A stretch of DNA of 64,000 nucleotides from positions 1,178,001-1,242,000 of the forward strand of contig NC_031673.1 of NCBI RefSeq assembly GCF_001640025.1, given 5' to 3'. Position 1 is the first letter of the stretch; each line of letters begins with the position of its first letter. Made by a program: the position numbers and the translations under genes. Below the pieces are notes generated by a model. It did not search any database. It saw nothing but the letters and a program-made list of their open reading frames with translations, and was not told the origin of the DNA. The DNA is from Sugiyamaella lignohabitans. Taxonomy: Eukaryota; Ascomycota; Dipodascomycetes; Dipodascales; Trichomonascaceae. Positions 39,159-49,825 of the stretch are shown here, in pieces.

Positions 39159-41153
39159 ATGGTATCACCGGATCTTACATATCCTAGTCAGAATAGTAAA
39201 AGAGCGAGAATCAGTCGGGCTTGCGATCAATGTCGAGCCTCCAGAACCAAGTGTGATGGGGTGCAACCCTGTAAGAGATGCTCAGCGCTTTCGAAATCAT
39301 GTGAATATTTTTTACAGCGAAAAAAGCGTGGTAGAGGCAGTGAACTATATTCTTTCAAGCGCAATAACCATGATAATAGTGGTAAGAACCTACCATTACC
39401 AGTGACGGATAGTGTTGAAGGTTATTCATTTGATGGCTACAATGGAAAACCAATGAATAATGTAGATCAAACTTCCAAAATCTCACAGGTACCTTTTGCA
39501 GGAGAGGTGGTTCCTGTTGAGTCGGTCAACCCTCACCTAATGTCGGCTGCCTCGTCGTCTTTGCCAGTCACAGATCTAGATCTGTCTGGTCTAACTGAAC
39601 CTGATCAGGACTCTACTGATAAACATCCCTCGACTTATTTATTCGATTTTTTGCCCACAATGACTAGTCCAAGGTGGCTCAACATGAGTACTTTATTTCC
39701 GACCGAGTTATTTGCTACATCACACTCTCTTCGAAATTTTTCAGATACAACTATACAATATCCTGTTTTACTCCCCATACTGCCTGATCTTGACTTTATA
39801 CAACCGGAACTCATTAATGACCTGATAGAAGTATATTTTTCCAATAGCGTTTATGGAATTGCCCCGATAATTAGAAAGTCTTCATTGCTTTCTCACCACA
39901 ATCCTAGAAAGTGTACCCCTGCTTTACTGTTTTCTTTCCTCCTCGTATCGGCACATGCGACAGACCATCCACTAATAAAATCCACGGCGTCTACCCGAGA
40001 GCAGATTACTAGTCGATTAAGTGATTTAGTGATTTCTCATATGAAGGCTCTACACTCCGGAGGAACACTAGATGATGTTATAACTTATATTCACCTTGGA
40101 ATATTAGCATCAATGTCTGAATTCAAGGGCGCTGCCATGAGATGGTGGCATGCTGCATGGGGTTTAGCGCGGTTGTTGAAATTTAATCAGGAATGTCCAG
40201 CTCTCGATGAAGAAAAAAGGGAAGAGCAGAGAAGAACGTGGTGGTTATTATTTCTAACCGACAGGCATCTTTCGCTGTGCTACAACCAGATGCCCTCTAC
40301 TTTAGACTCAGAGTCATGCGACCTATATCTTCCGGTGAACGAAAAGCGATGGAGCAGCGATGAGCCACTAGTTCCTGCAGAATCTGACACCAGTCGTCAG
40401 AAGGGACCCGTGTTTAAGGTTTATGATTCGGGACTGTTTGGAATGTACTTGCCGTTGATGACTTTGTTAGGCGGGATTCTTGATCTACATTTCTTACAAA
40501 TGAATCAAACCTTAGCTGTTAATGATGATGTGCTTGAAATGCTACGAACAAGATTCTCTGCTCGGTTGAATGATTTTGAAACTTCAATCGAAGTCTTTAG
40601 CTCCCAGATTCCAGATAATGGGGTAGGGGCATATGTGAAGGCATGGAAAGAGTACTGCCACTGTCTGGTTCATATATTCCACATACTTGTTCAGGGCTAT
40701 TTGGATCCTATCGACCTGTTAAATTCTATAGACGATCTTATTGGTACACCGGTATTCAAAAAATGTGTAGATCATGCCATTGCGGCGGCTAAGTCCATTG
40801 ATTCTGTTCTTATTTTTGATCCAGATCTTCGTTTGATCCCATACTTTTTTGGAATTCAACTCTTACAAGCAGGGTTTGTGTTGCTGTGTCTAGCCGACAA
40901 GTTGGGAACAGAAACCTCCAAAGAAGTCCGGGATGCGTGTGAAACACTTGTTCATGGTCATGAGGTCTGCATTGTGACTCTCAATACAGAATATCAGCGT
41001 AATTTTCGCTCAATTCTCCGTAGCGCTATTCGGCCAACTGTATTACCGGGCATGGATGGCGTTACAACGGAGCTCGATGAAGCGCGACACCGCCGACGTG
41101 AAGTTCTTGGACTCTACCGCTGGTGCTCAGGTGGTACTGGTTTAGCTATTTGA
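39159..41153 (+). CDS. Zn2Cys6 transcription factor, XlnR/MAL-activator type
   Basis: A 664-residue regulator. The binuclear cluster (about residues 22-52) reads CDQCRASRTKCDGVQPCKRC then CEY, followed by a KKRGRG linker. This pattern (CDQCxxxRTKCDG..PCxxC....CEY..xxKKRG) is that of XlnR/Xyr1 and close to maltose activators. The fungal middle homology domain includes AAWGLARLLKFNQECP and RRTWWLLFLTDRHLSLCYNQMPSTLDSESCDLYLP, again resembling XlnR (WWLLYxxDRHLALCYNRP). XlnR-type factors control xylanase, cellulase and xylose genes, and MAL factors control maltose use. Which applies here cannot be told from sequence alone. Its divergent neighbour is DAL3, though I infer no link. ATG at 39159; no introns seen. 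Confidence 0.82.
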   Translation: MVSPDLTYPSQNSKRARISRACDQCRASRTKCDGVQPCKRCSALSKSCEYFLQRKKRGRGSELYSFKRNNHDNSGKNLPLPVTDSVEGYSFDGYNGKPMNNVDQTSKISQVPFAGEVVPVESVNPHLMSAASSSLPVTDLDLSGLTEPDQDSTDKHPSTYLFDFLPTMTSPRWLNMSTLFPTELFATSHSLRNFSDTTIQYPVLLPILPDLDFIQPELINDLIEVYFSNSVYGIAPIIRKSSLLSHHNPRKCTPALLFSFLLVSAHATDHPLIKSTASTREQITSRLSDLVISHMKALHSGGTLDDVITYIHLGILASMSEFKGAAMRWWHAAWGLARLLKFNQECPALDEEKREEQRRTWWLLFLTDRHLSLCYNQMPSTLDSESCDLYLPVNEKRWSSDEPLVPAESDTSRQKGPVFKVYDSGLFGMYLPLMTLLGGILDLHFLQMNQTLAVNDDVLEMLRTRFSARLNDFETSIEVFSSQIPDNGVGAYVKAWKEYCHCLVHIFHILVQGYLDPIDLLNSIDDLIGTPVFKKCVDHAIAAAKSIDSVLIFDPDLRLIPYFFGIQLLQAGFVLLCLADKLGTETSKEVRDACETLVHGHEVCIVTLNTEYQRNFRSILRSAIRPTVLPGMDGVTTELDEARHRRREVLGLYRWCSGGTGLAI

Positions 41154-41534
41154 TCTGTGTATAATAATAACAATAATAATGATAATAATTTGTATATGGT
41201 GGCTGACGGAAAGATTGGCTCACTTCTACGTAGATCTAGATAAGTGCAGATCAGCTTATCTTATCTTCCTGCAACATCTGAGAACCGTTCTGCATTCTGA
41301 GCATTTAAAATAACCGTTCATTATTGTGAATCGATAATCGCAGCACATGGTCATCACGAATTGGCCAGGATCAGAGAGAATTACTGAGAAAGGGGAGATT
41401 ATTTTATATATCAGTTGCAAAGATCTACTTTACAGATTTCATTGCCACATTGGCTATAGCTTGTCTTACAAAGATCTTTAGATTGACTGTCCTATTCAGT
41501 ATCTTTGCATGATATTCTTAACCAAAATCTGAAT
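41154..41534. other. intergenic and MIL1 leader
   Basis: 381 bp between two plus-strand genes. An imperfect AAT-rich microsatellite lies just after the regulator (41161-41190), a TATATA near 41405, and a short upstream ORF (41509-41532) that ends two bases before the MIL1 ATG. Confidence 0.5.
41509..41532 (+). promoter_or_regulatory. upstream ORF directly before MIL1
   Basis: ATG ATA TTC TTA ACC AAA ATC TGA, seven codons; the stop ends 2 bases before the main ATG (41535). It could limit or regulate initiation if it is part of the transcript. Confidence 0.4.
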
Positions 41535-44500
41535 ATGGCACGACCACAGGATGGCTCATCAGAATCTTCTACAACTCCACCTGCTAGGAGTTTGGACCTG
41601 GAGAGGTTAGACATGCCTTATCTACATAGGCCTGAATCTGTCAAGTCCAGTAGCAGTCTGCAAAGGCGAACAACAGGTGGCCCGCAATCCCCGATATTTT
41701 CAGCATCATCATCCTCGCTCCCCCCTCAAGATAAGCGAGACTCCCGCGGATCCCTAGAGGGACGAACAGGATATAGTATAAGTGGTCCAAGAGCATCGAT
41801 GGATATATCCTCAAGAAGGATTCGTGATACATCACATCCTATAAGAAGGGATAGTGCTGTGTCCGTAGGGACTGTCTCGAGTGTTGCATCTGCCCGAGCT
41901 CCTGTACCCCAGATAAATTCTGAAGTCGACTTGAGTATCGTGAGTCGGAAGCTACCACAGGAGGATGACTTTGACGAAGAAGAAGACATATTGGAATTCA
42001 GACTGAATAATGCAAATTCCGGAATTATAAAATATAGAGACTCGACAGAAGATGGGGTCCCAGAGTTGGTTCGATACTCCACATCGTCAAGGAACAAGAA
42101 CGGCTCTAAACCAGATTTAAGAGAAAACCTAGACGAGATATGTACGACCAATTCTGGTAGTTTTGAAGGGTTGGAAGACCCTAGTTCAATTGTACAGCCA
42201 GTTGGTAAGTCGACGGCGGCAGAATCGGAAACTGTACAGACCCAGCAGGTATCTGAGGCAATGTTCTCGCAAAGTTTAGACCCACATAATGCCCAAACCC
42301 GTGATCCAACGTTACCATCGGAATTCTCTCATCAAAGTGCATTGATAAGTGAATTTGCTCACCTAAATGAGCCTCATGAGTCGAAAGTTGGTGATGGATT
42401 GTCAGAAGATGAGGAATCAGGTTGGCAAGATATGAAGATTATTGGCAGCTACGAAGTGTATGATGACAAGGGTCAGGTAGTTGTCCATAAGTCAGCTGAT
42501 TTTGACAATGAAGTTGACCCACAAGCTACACTTACCCGAGAAACTCTGGGACACGCCTCTGCTGCCACCGGTTATACCCGGGTGGCCATGGATGATGATG
42601 CGAAGAGCGTAAACTCAATGGATGAAAATACAGACTTTCTCTTTGGTGAGGACGACTTGGAGCGGAACCCGCTATCTCAACTTCAGGCTACCAAGGACAT
42701 GTTGACTGACAGTCAAAAGATTGCCTATATTGGGCTTTGTCGTTTGGTCATGAATGGCATGGCCGTAGACCTCCTGCAGTTAAAGGGGGCTCGACAAGTG
42801 GCAACAGCCCTTACCAATTCTCATGAGAGTATGGCTATGTGGGGCCAGAAGATGATGATCCGCTTGTATGCGCATATGGATATAGGACCAGAAGGTAAGT
42901 CAGTTGCTTGGTGAGACCGATTATTTGCTTATGGAGCTATCTAACATCATTCAGAACAAATAATGATAGAGCAGTTGTCACAACACGGGGTATTACCTTC
43001 TGATCTATCCCCTTCATTGTTGAAGACTGCTAGGGTCAAGAACCCAATGGCCAAAGGCGCCCATGGAACAAAGATTATAGCAGAAACTGGAAATGAGAGC
43101 GAGAATAATAATATTAAGGCTAGCGACATGAATGTACAGAGAGCAGAGGACTTGAAAGATTTACAAACTTTAGACATTGATATAAGATGGACCATTCTAT
43201 GTGATTTGTTCTTGGTCCTGATATCTGACTCCGTATATGATTCTAGGTCACGAACATTGTTTCAGAAAGTCGGCAAAGAATTGGGTGTTTCAGAGCTGGA
43301 AATTGCACAATTCGAATCGAAAGTCACAGACGCACTGGAGATTGAGGAGGGAAGTATTCAGACTTGGGATGAAAGTGAAATAATGGAAGCAAGGAGAAAA
43401 CTGGCATTAAAGAAAAAGTACATGTATGTTGGCTTAGCTACTTTGGGAGGCGGACTTGTAATCGGTTTATCTGCCGGACTGCTAGCCCCAGTTATTGGTG
43501 CTGGCCTTGCTGCTGGATTCACGACAATTGGTATCACAGGCACCACTGGTTTCTTGGCTGGTGCTGGAGGTGCTGCTGTAGTTACTACCACGGGTGCTGC
43601 CATTGGTGCTCGAATAGGGTCAAAAGGAATGTCTAAGCGTATGGGACATGTGAAGACTTTCGAATTTAGACCACTGCACAATCATAAGAGAGTTAACGCC
43701 ATTATTACGGTTTCAGGTTGGATGTTAGGTAAAGAAGACGATGTTCGGTTGCCATTCTCTACTGTAGATCCGATAATGGGGGATATTCTTTCTGTACTAT
43801 GGGAGCCCGAGATGTTGCAATCTATGGGACAGACTATCAATATTTTAGCAACAGAAGTATTAACCCAAAGTATTCAGCAAATTTTAGGCTCCACTGTTCT
43901 CGTGGCATTGATGGCATCTATCCAGCTGCCTATGGTTTTGTCGAAATTAGGCTATCTTTTAGATAATCCTTGGAGTGTGTCGCTGGATAGAGCTTGGAGC
44001 TCGGGACTGATCTTGGCTGATACTCTTATAAACCGTAATCTAGGTGTTCGTCCTGTCACTTTGGTTGGGTTTAGTCTAGGTGCAAGAGTTATATATTCAT
44101 GTTTGGTAGAACTGGCTAGAAGAGGGGCATTTGGGCTGGTTGAGGACGTTTTTATATTTGGTGCCCCTGTGGTAGTAAAACGCAGTCAGTTCCTGCTAGC
44201 AAGATCTGTTGTGAGTGGTCGTTTTTTAAACGGATATTCTCGTAAAGATTGGATTTTGGGGTACTTGTTTAGAGCTACAAGTGGTGGTCTGGGAAGGGTG
44301 GCAGGTCTCGCTCCGATCGAAAATGTGCCTACAATCGAGAATTATGATAATACAGAACTGGTGGATGGACATATGGGTTACCGTAAAGCTATTCCAAAAC
44401 TTCTTCGTAACTGCGGCTGGGAAGTGTTAAGCGAGGAATTCACAGAAATCGAAGATCCTGATCCAGATAAGCTCAGAGAGAAGCAACGGGAGCTGATAGT

Positions 44501-45227
44501 GGAATTTGATCAGGCTAGACGGCAAATGGAGGAGGAAGCCAAAAACCAGAAGAAGGCAAGCGGTAAATCGAAATTGTTTTCCTGGATGAAACCCAAAAAG
44601 AAGGAATGGTGGGAAATGGCTGATAAAGATGCCAATACAACCAGTGAGGCTTCCGAAAATGCGCCGCCTCAAGCAGATGATCAAATGAGCGATGTCATTT
44701 TTGATTTGGATGCTATAAAACAGGAAGTAAAAAATCTTGAGCAAGTGGAACAGGTGAAAGACAATGCGAAGGTTGCTGATACGATCCAGGTGAATAGTTC
44801 ATACACTGAATTCGAAGAATATGACCCGGGCCAGTTGAATGGTGAAGGTGAAGATGTGCAGATGACTTTTGATGCATTTGAGGATGATGAGGTTGAAAGG
44901 AACGGTGGGAAGCCTGTCTATGGCAGCCAAAGTACTACCACCCTTCCCAACCAGGATTCATATGCACAACACTCTCCACATAGTAGCTCTTTGCAATTTG
45001 GAGCTAGGGAGGCAGAGTCACAGCTAGAGCCGAAAGGAAATTCTGATGTAACTAGTCACGAACCTGCGCCTGTAGAATCATCGCGACCAAAAGCAGATAG
45101 AGTTTCACTGGAATCTACTAGTCAGGATAATAAGGACGTCAATACCACAGCCAACATTAACACTAGGTATCCAGAATACGAGGATGAAATTCCTGATGAA
45201 AACAACATTGTAATGACTTTCGATTAA
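41535..45227 (+). CDS. MIL1: Mil1/TMCO4-like alpha/beta hydrolase (DUF726), spliced
   Basis: A 1210-residue protein. Exons are 41535-42894 and 42955-45227, joined by a 60-nt intron with GTAAGT, CTAAC and TTCAG; the frame is kept (GAA CAA ATA ATG). The first 330 residues are acidic and disordered. The DUF726 region follows with a helical part, a glycine-rich hydrophobic stretch (GLATLGGGLVIGLSAGLLAPVIG onward) likely to enter the membrane, and an alpha/beta hydrolase core. The core's nucleophile elbow is GFSLGAR near residue 825, followed by FIFGAPVV and the DGHMGYR segment with a likely catalytic His. The C-terminal 230 residues are charged and disordered. Yeast Mil1 (YFL034W) is reported to bind medium AP-1 adaptor subunits. 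Human TMCO4 is related. The substrate is unknown. Confidence 0.82.
42895..42954 (+). other. MIL1 intron
   Basis: 60 nt, donor GTAAGT, branch CTAAC at 42941-42945, acceptor TTCAG. It separates two long frames of the same conserved protein. Confidence 0.85.
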
Positions 45228-45271
45228 TTTAGACAATAGTAGCATTAAATAGATGATAATCTCTAGTATTT

Positions 45272-46567
45272 CTATTCTATACCAAATGTGGACCGTTTAT
45301 CCCAAAATGCAAGGCATGATTTGTGTCCCTTGGCATTTGGATCCCACTCTGGTCTAGGAGACCCCTTCACAAGCTCTGTCCTAGATAGCCCACAAATTGG
45401 GCAGTACTCCTTGCCGGGTACTGACTTTGAAGACACGGTTAAGCGCGCATCAAGACTGGGAATATCAGAAATCATAGAAGTTGTGAGCAACGATCGTAGC
45501 CTGACACTTAGCTCTTCTTTCCAAATTCTAGCTAACTCTCTGCTTTCTTTATCAGCCAAAGCCAACTGGGCTGCATCGATAGCTGTTCGTGACCGTCCGG
45601 TCATGATACGACCAGCGATTGCTACAGCCTCAAAAAATCCTGAAAGGAATTGCTTGCTTTCTGGGCGAGCAATCGTTCTTTTTTTCTGCAAGTAGCTGAT
45701 TGAAATCAAATCGTTTAGAAAATTATTCAGAGATGCAAAAACATTCGTCTGGAAGTATGCAAGCAATACATTTGGAGAAGGGATGTTGGAGGCTTTTGAA
45801 AACTCATCAAAATCATCGAAAACTTCTAAGCTTTCTTCTTCCTGGAACTGTTCTTTTTCTGGCACTAGTGGTCGCGATATTGCAACTTTATTCGAGGGAT
45901 TTGAAGGAGCCAAAGAGGTATCCTTCACCTCCGGCCTCAACTCTTTATTTTGCTGAGTTGAGGGCTCGCTCGGACCTGGCAAAGCTGACAAGATGTTATT
46001 CCACTGGTCCAAAGTAGTTGGTTCGGTCACTTTTGTTACTCCCGACTTGTTCTCTAAATGTTGGCCGAATCGCATTGACGACGAGAACGCTGAAAGTTGA
46101 GTTGCCTCATTCTCAATTGAAATCGAATTCGTTTTCGTTTTAGGCGTGTCCCAACTGGAAGGGTCTTGAGGTTTTGGTGGGCTACTGATATGGACCTCAC
46201 TTTCAACAGTTTGAGTTGGCGATGGAACAAAATCAGACAGTCCCAATAAGTCAGGCTGTAAATGTGGCTTCTGGACTGACGGTTGGTTCTGATATGAATT
46301 ATTAATACTCAACATCGAAGATATATTGACATCATCTGGATATATATCTTGAATCTCAGGCTTATGGAAATCTGGCTTGGTTTGAGGCTTTATGGCATCA
46401 TCATATTCAACGAATTCTCCGAACCCTTCATCTTCGTCATCATCATTGGGCGCTTTTGTATCTCCCTCCAATACATTAGGGGTCAAGTGAAAGCCATCAT
46501 TTTTCGAACTATTCAACACATTGCGCTTATCAAAAAATTCCAAATCTTCAATTGATAATCCTCCCAT
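45272..46567 (-). CDS. Laa2/aftiphilin-like clathrin-adaptor accessory protein (tentative)
   Basis: A 431-residue protein. Residues 40-55 read DDDEDEGFGEFVEYDD, an acidic-Phe motif of the type that binds AP-1 gamma-ear domains (FGxF/FxxF in acidic context). VFDDFDEF near residue 245 is similar. A helical region (about 265-350) and a C-terminal Cys/His cluster (YCPICGLSR then HKSCLAFW) look ordered and could bind zinc. The architecture resembles fungal homologues of yeast Laa2 (YBL010C), which with Laa1 assists AP-1 at the trans-Golgi. I make this link from motif layout, not from a confident alignment. It is of interest that MIL1, another AP-1 partner in yeast, is the convergent neighbour, 44 bp away. 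Confidence 0.5.
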   Translation of the reverse strand: MGGLSIEDLEFFDKRNVLNSSKNDGFHLTPNVLEGDTKAPNDDDEDEGFGEFVEYDDAIKPQTKPDFHKPEIQDIYPDDVNISSMLSINNSYQNQPSVQKPHLQPDLLGLSDFVPSPTQTVESEVHISSPPKPQDPSSWDTPKTKTNSISIENEATQLSAFSSSMRFGQHLENKSGVTKVTEPTTLDQWNNILSALPGPSEPSTQQNKELRPEVKDTSLAPSNPSNKVAISRPLVPEKEQFQEEESLEVFDDFDEFSKASNIPSPNVLLAYFQTNVFASLNNFLNDLISISYLQKKRTIARPESKQFLSGFFEAVAIAGRIMTGRSRTAIDAAQLALADKESRELARIWKEELSVRLRSLLTTSMISDIPSLDARLTVSSKSVPGKEYCPICGLSRTELVKGSPRPEWDPNAKGHKSCLAFWDKRSTFGIE

Positions 46568-46704
46568 GTGTCCTCTTGAATCTTGATGCCTAGAACCAGG
46601 ATGCTATGTTGTTTACATAGCTTGTATACGGCTGGTTCAATGTCTGTATCAGTGCATGACCTGCCCTGAACTCTGTACCCCAGTAATCTTGAACCAGAGT
46701 TAGA

Positions 46705-47874
46705 ATGTTAACGGCTAGGGCCATAAAAGTTGGCAATGACTGCCTTTGCATTAACAGAGGAACGGCACAGAGATCTTTCTTCTCCACTTTTAGGGGGTTG
46801 CAGACGGTGGTTAAGTCAGCAGAACTCTTGCCTTCAAAAATCACACCTCACTATACCTGTAAGTATGTTGTTGTGGCACTTAACGTCTAAATCAAATACT
46901 AATCTACAGCTTTATCATCCCAACAGTCATTGCACTCACTCTCATGGGATATCCCACCAAGAAATATATTTATAGTTAAAAAACCGTGGAGCAGTTCTGT
47001 TCGAAACGCAACAATTGATCTTATTAAGCATCTGTCCAGTGATTATCCAAAAGTTAACATAATAGTCGAAAATGATGTAGCCGAAGAACTACAAGATGAA
47101 AGGCAACTTACCTCAACAATCTTGTTTACAGGAACGGACAAGATCTTATATGAGAAGACCGATCTTCTAGTCACTATTGGCGGAGATGGAACAATCTTGC
47201 ATGCAACCTCGAAATTTGCTTCGGGAGTTGCACCACCTGTATTGAGTTTTTCTTTAGGGACTCTTGGATTTCTATTGCCTTTCGACCTCAAAGATGCGGC
47301 AGGTGCATTCAAAAGTGTCTATACTTCTCAGTCGACGGTAATGAATAGAATGAGACTAAGGTGTGATATCCATGGCCGTCAGCATGGAGTCATTCATGCA
47401 ATGAACGATCTTAACATTCACAGAGGTTCTGATCCCCATCTAACAATGCTTGACATATCTGTTGATAACCAATTTGTTACCCGTGGAATTGCTGACGGGG
47501 TTATCCTTTCTACTCCTACGGGATCAACGGCATATTCCCTGTCTGCAGGAGGTTCCATTGTCCACCCCTCTGTACCTTGTATTTTGATTACCCCTATCTG
47601 CCCACGTTCACTGTCGTTTCGACCACTTGTATTCCCATCAAGCTCTAAAGTCTCAATTTGCCTTTCACCTCATTCTAGGGGGCTAGGTACAGAACTCTCT
47701 ATTGATGGTATTAGTAGAGGAATGCTTCATCCTGGTGATGAGGTCACTGTAGAATCTGAGAAAGGCGTGAACAAAGGCATTTGGTGCGTGGCTCGCACTA
47801 ACGGAGATTGGGTTAAACATGTAAACGAGTTACTCGGATTTAATCATTCATTTGGAAGCAAGGCATCCCTATAG
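46705..47874 (+). CDS. POS5: Pos5, mitochondrial NADH kinase (spliced)
   Basis: A 372-residue NAD(H) kinase making NADP(H) in the mitochondrial matrix. The catalytic GGDGT motif (VTIGGDGTILHA), the NDLNIHRG segment and the conserved TPTGSTAYSLSAGGSI are all present. The large frame lacks an ATG near its start. An upstream exon (46705-46858) supplies ATG and a basic presequence (RGTAQRSFFSTFRGLQ). It joins via a 51-nt intron (46859-46909; GTAAGT, TACTAATC, CTACAG) to exon 2 (46910-47874), preserving the frame (ACC T|CT TTA). Yeast Pos5 is 414 residues and also begins with a presequence. The start lies 137 bp from the divergent LAA2-like gene. Confidence 0.92.
46859..46909 (+). other. POS5 intron
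   Basis: 51 nt, donor GTAAGT, branch-like TACTAAT near 46897-46903, acceptor CTACAG. It separates the presequence exon from the catalytic exon. Confidence 0.8.
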
Positions 47875-48116
47875 GCATTGTCGCTTTTCTTTAAACATTC
47901 CAGCAATAATACCAAAATTTATTAGTCAACAGATAGAACATAGTTGATTGTTAGATAGTTTGTAACCTACCCTAAGTAAGGCATCATTATATGAGTTTTA
48001 TTTATTAGACATAACGAAATCGGCCATGGTGTTGTTAGGAGTCGCTAGAGATAAAAGTTGCACAATACATACAAAATTTATAAATATTAGCTTACACAAA
48101 ATTATACAATCAATAA

Positions 48117-49825
48117 TTACAACTGCATCGAAGTATCGCCATCCACTTCCTTATAATTAGTGCTGGAAACCTTTTTTCCTCCCGTAGAGTCTTCATCGTC
48201 GTAAAACTCATTTCCAGCTTCAACACGCTCGTCATGCGCAAATTGGGATCCACCTCTTGTTTCTTTGGCCGCTTCAGTGTCTTCTTCTACATCGCCCTCA
48301 TCAGGTGCATCACGAGGAACATCCTGCATCTGAACAGATGGTGCGAACTTTGTACGCGAAAGGTTTTGGAGAACCTGGTCCAGAATCTTTTTAAGATAAT
48401 CGGGCGAGTTAGCATTTTGCATATTCGAGGGGCGAACTTCAAGCCTATAATCAGGTCCATAGTACTCATAGTAGTCATTATAGGGGATTTCAGGACCTAA
48501 CTCCTTACCGACCAATAATCCAGTTTCGAACGCCCACGTTCTGCTAACATTACGCATGGTGTATCCACCACCACCTAAAACTAATGTTGGCTTTCCAAAA
48601 GATTTCACGAAGTTTACACAATTTGCGTGGCCATGCATACTTAAATTAAAACAGCCCAATCTATCACCTGACAGAGAGTCACCACCACATTGTAGAACAA
48701 CGGCACCAGGTTGATACCATTCCATGATAGCCGAGATAACAGGTTCGAAAACACTCTTATAGCTGCGGTCGTCAATACCATCTCTGAAAGGGAAATTAAC
48801 AGCGTAATTCTTTCCTTTGCCAACACCAATATCCCTTAATTCCCCAGTTCCTGGAAAAAATTCTCCATATTTATGAAAACTGCAAGTCATGACACGATCA
48901 GTTGTATAAAACGCCTCCTCAACACCATCACCATGGTGAACATCAATATCAATATACAGTACTCTGGCATGATATCTTAGTAGTTCAATAATACCCAAGA
49001 CAATGTCGTTCAGATAACAGAAGCCACTTGCTTCGCTCTTTTTGGCATGATGTAAACCGCCTGCCCAGTTAACCGCAATATCACACTTCTCCCTGTTTAA
49101 ACGTGCAGCACCTTCCATACTACCACCACCACTGATACCGCAAAATTCAAACAGACCATCAAATACAGGACAGTCATCTCCAACATTAAATTTCACTTGC
49201 TCTTTGGCAAATAACTCCATATTATCTGGCGTAACGCGTGATAGGAAATCTACATACTCATCGGTATGAAATTGACACATTTCCTGCTTTGTAGCCGGTT
49301 TGGCTCGCTTCAGATTGTTAGAATTGAATCTATCAAACAAATGCACTCTCCTGCGAGTCTTGAAAGGCCCTAAACTTACGTAAATTTCCATGTGCTTATA
49401 CAATCCATAATTCATTATCAAACTATGAGCCATTCTTATTCTATGAGGCTTCATAGGGTGCCCAGTTCCATAGGCGTAATTACCAACATCAGCTAATAGT
49501 TGTTAGTTTCTTTCTTGAATGTATTTCAATTCCATCACCCAAAAATTGTTCTCCTAATCTTCTGACTGAATAATATCGATCAAAGTCTAGATGGCTGAAG
49601 TTGAATTGAATCGGCACTTACAGTCATAAAAATAAGCCACTCCTAAATTTTGTTAGATACTTGTCATTTCCCCTTTTACTAATATGCAACTCATTTCTCA
49701 ATGACTTGAGCTAACTTTTACTTGGCCCAATGCTAATTGATTGTGCCTACTTATGTCGTGGCTTACTTACTCTTCTTGTCAGACTCCTTCAGAGTGAAGG
49801 GGTCTAAAGGAGCTGGGAAAACCAT
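48117..49825 (-). CDS. RPD3: Rpd3-type histone deacetylase, three exons with a 21-nt exon
   Basis: A 483-residue class I histone deacetylase, the catalytic subunit of Rpd3L/Rpd3S complexes. Zinc and catalytic motifs: [53 protein letters not shown] and [14 protein letters not shown]. The large frame begins only at MKPHRIRM, 40 residues into the family. Upstream coding is recovered as exon 1 (49771-49825; ATG GTT TTC.., ends AAG A), exon 2 (49622-49642, GA GTG GCT TAT TTT TAT GAC T) and exon 3 (48117-49492, CT GAT GTT GGT..). They join to ..[28 protein letters not shown], split here only for description. The family expects exactly that order. The acidic C-terminal tail (about 75 residues) is longer than in many homologues. 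Confidence 0.95.
49493..49621 (-). other. RPD3 intron 2
   Basis: 129 nt, donor GTAAGT, branch CTAAC, acceptor TATTAG. The phase agrees with the conserved YFYD-x-DVGN junction. Confidence 0.85.
49622..49642 (-). other. 21-nt micro-exon of RPD3
   Basis: GAGTGGCTTATTTTTATGAC plus T, flanked by TTTAG and GTAAGT. It encodes the conserved RVAYFYD strand (with a shared base on each side). Length divisible by three, so skipping would keep the frame but remove a core beta strand. Confidence 0.85.
49643..49770 (-). other. RPD3 intron 1
   Basis: 128 nt, donor GTAAGT at 49765-49770, branch ATCTAAC about 9 nt from the acceptor TTTAG. It separates an 18-codon first exon from the micro-exon. Confidence 0.85.
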
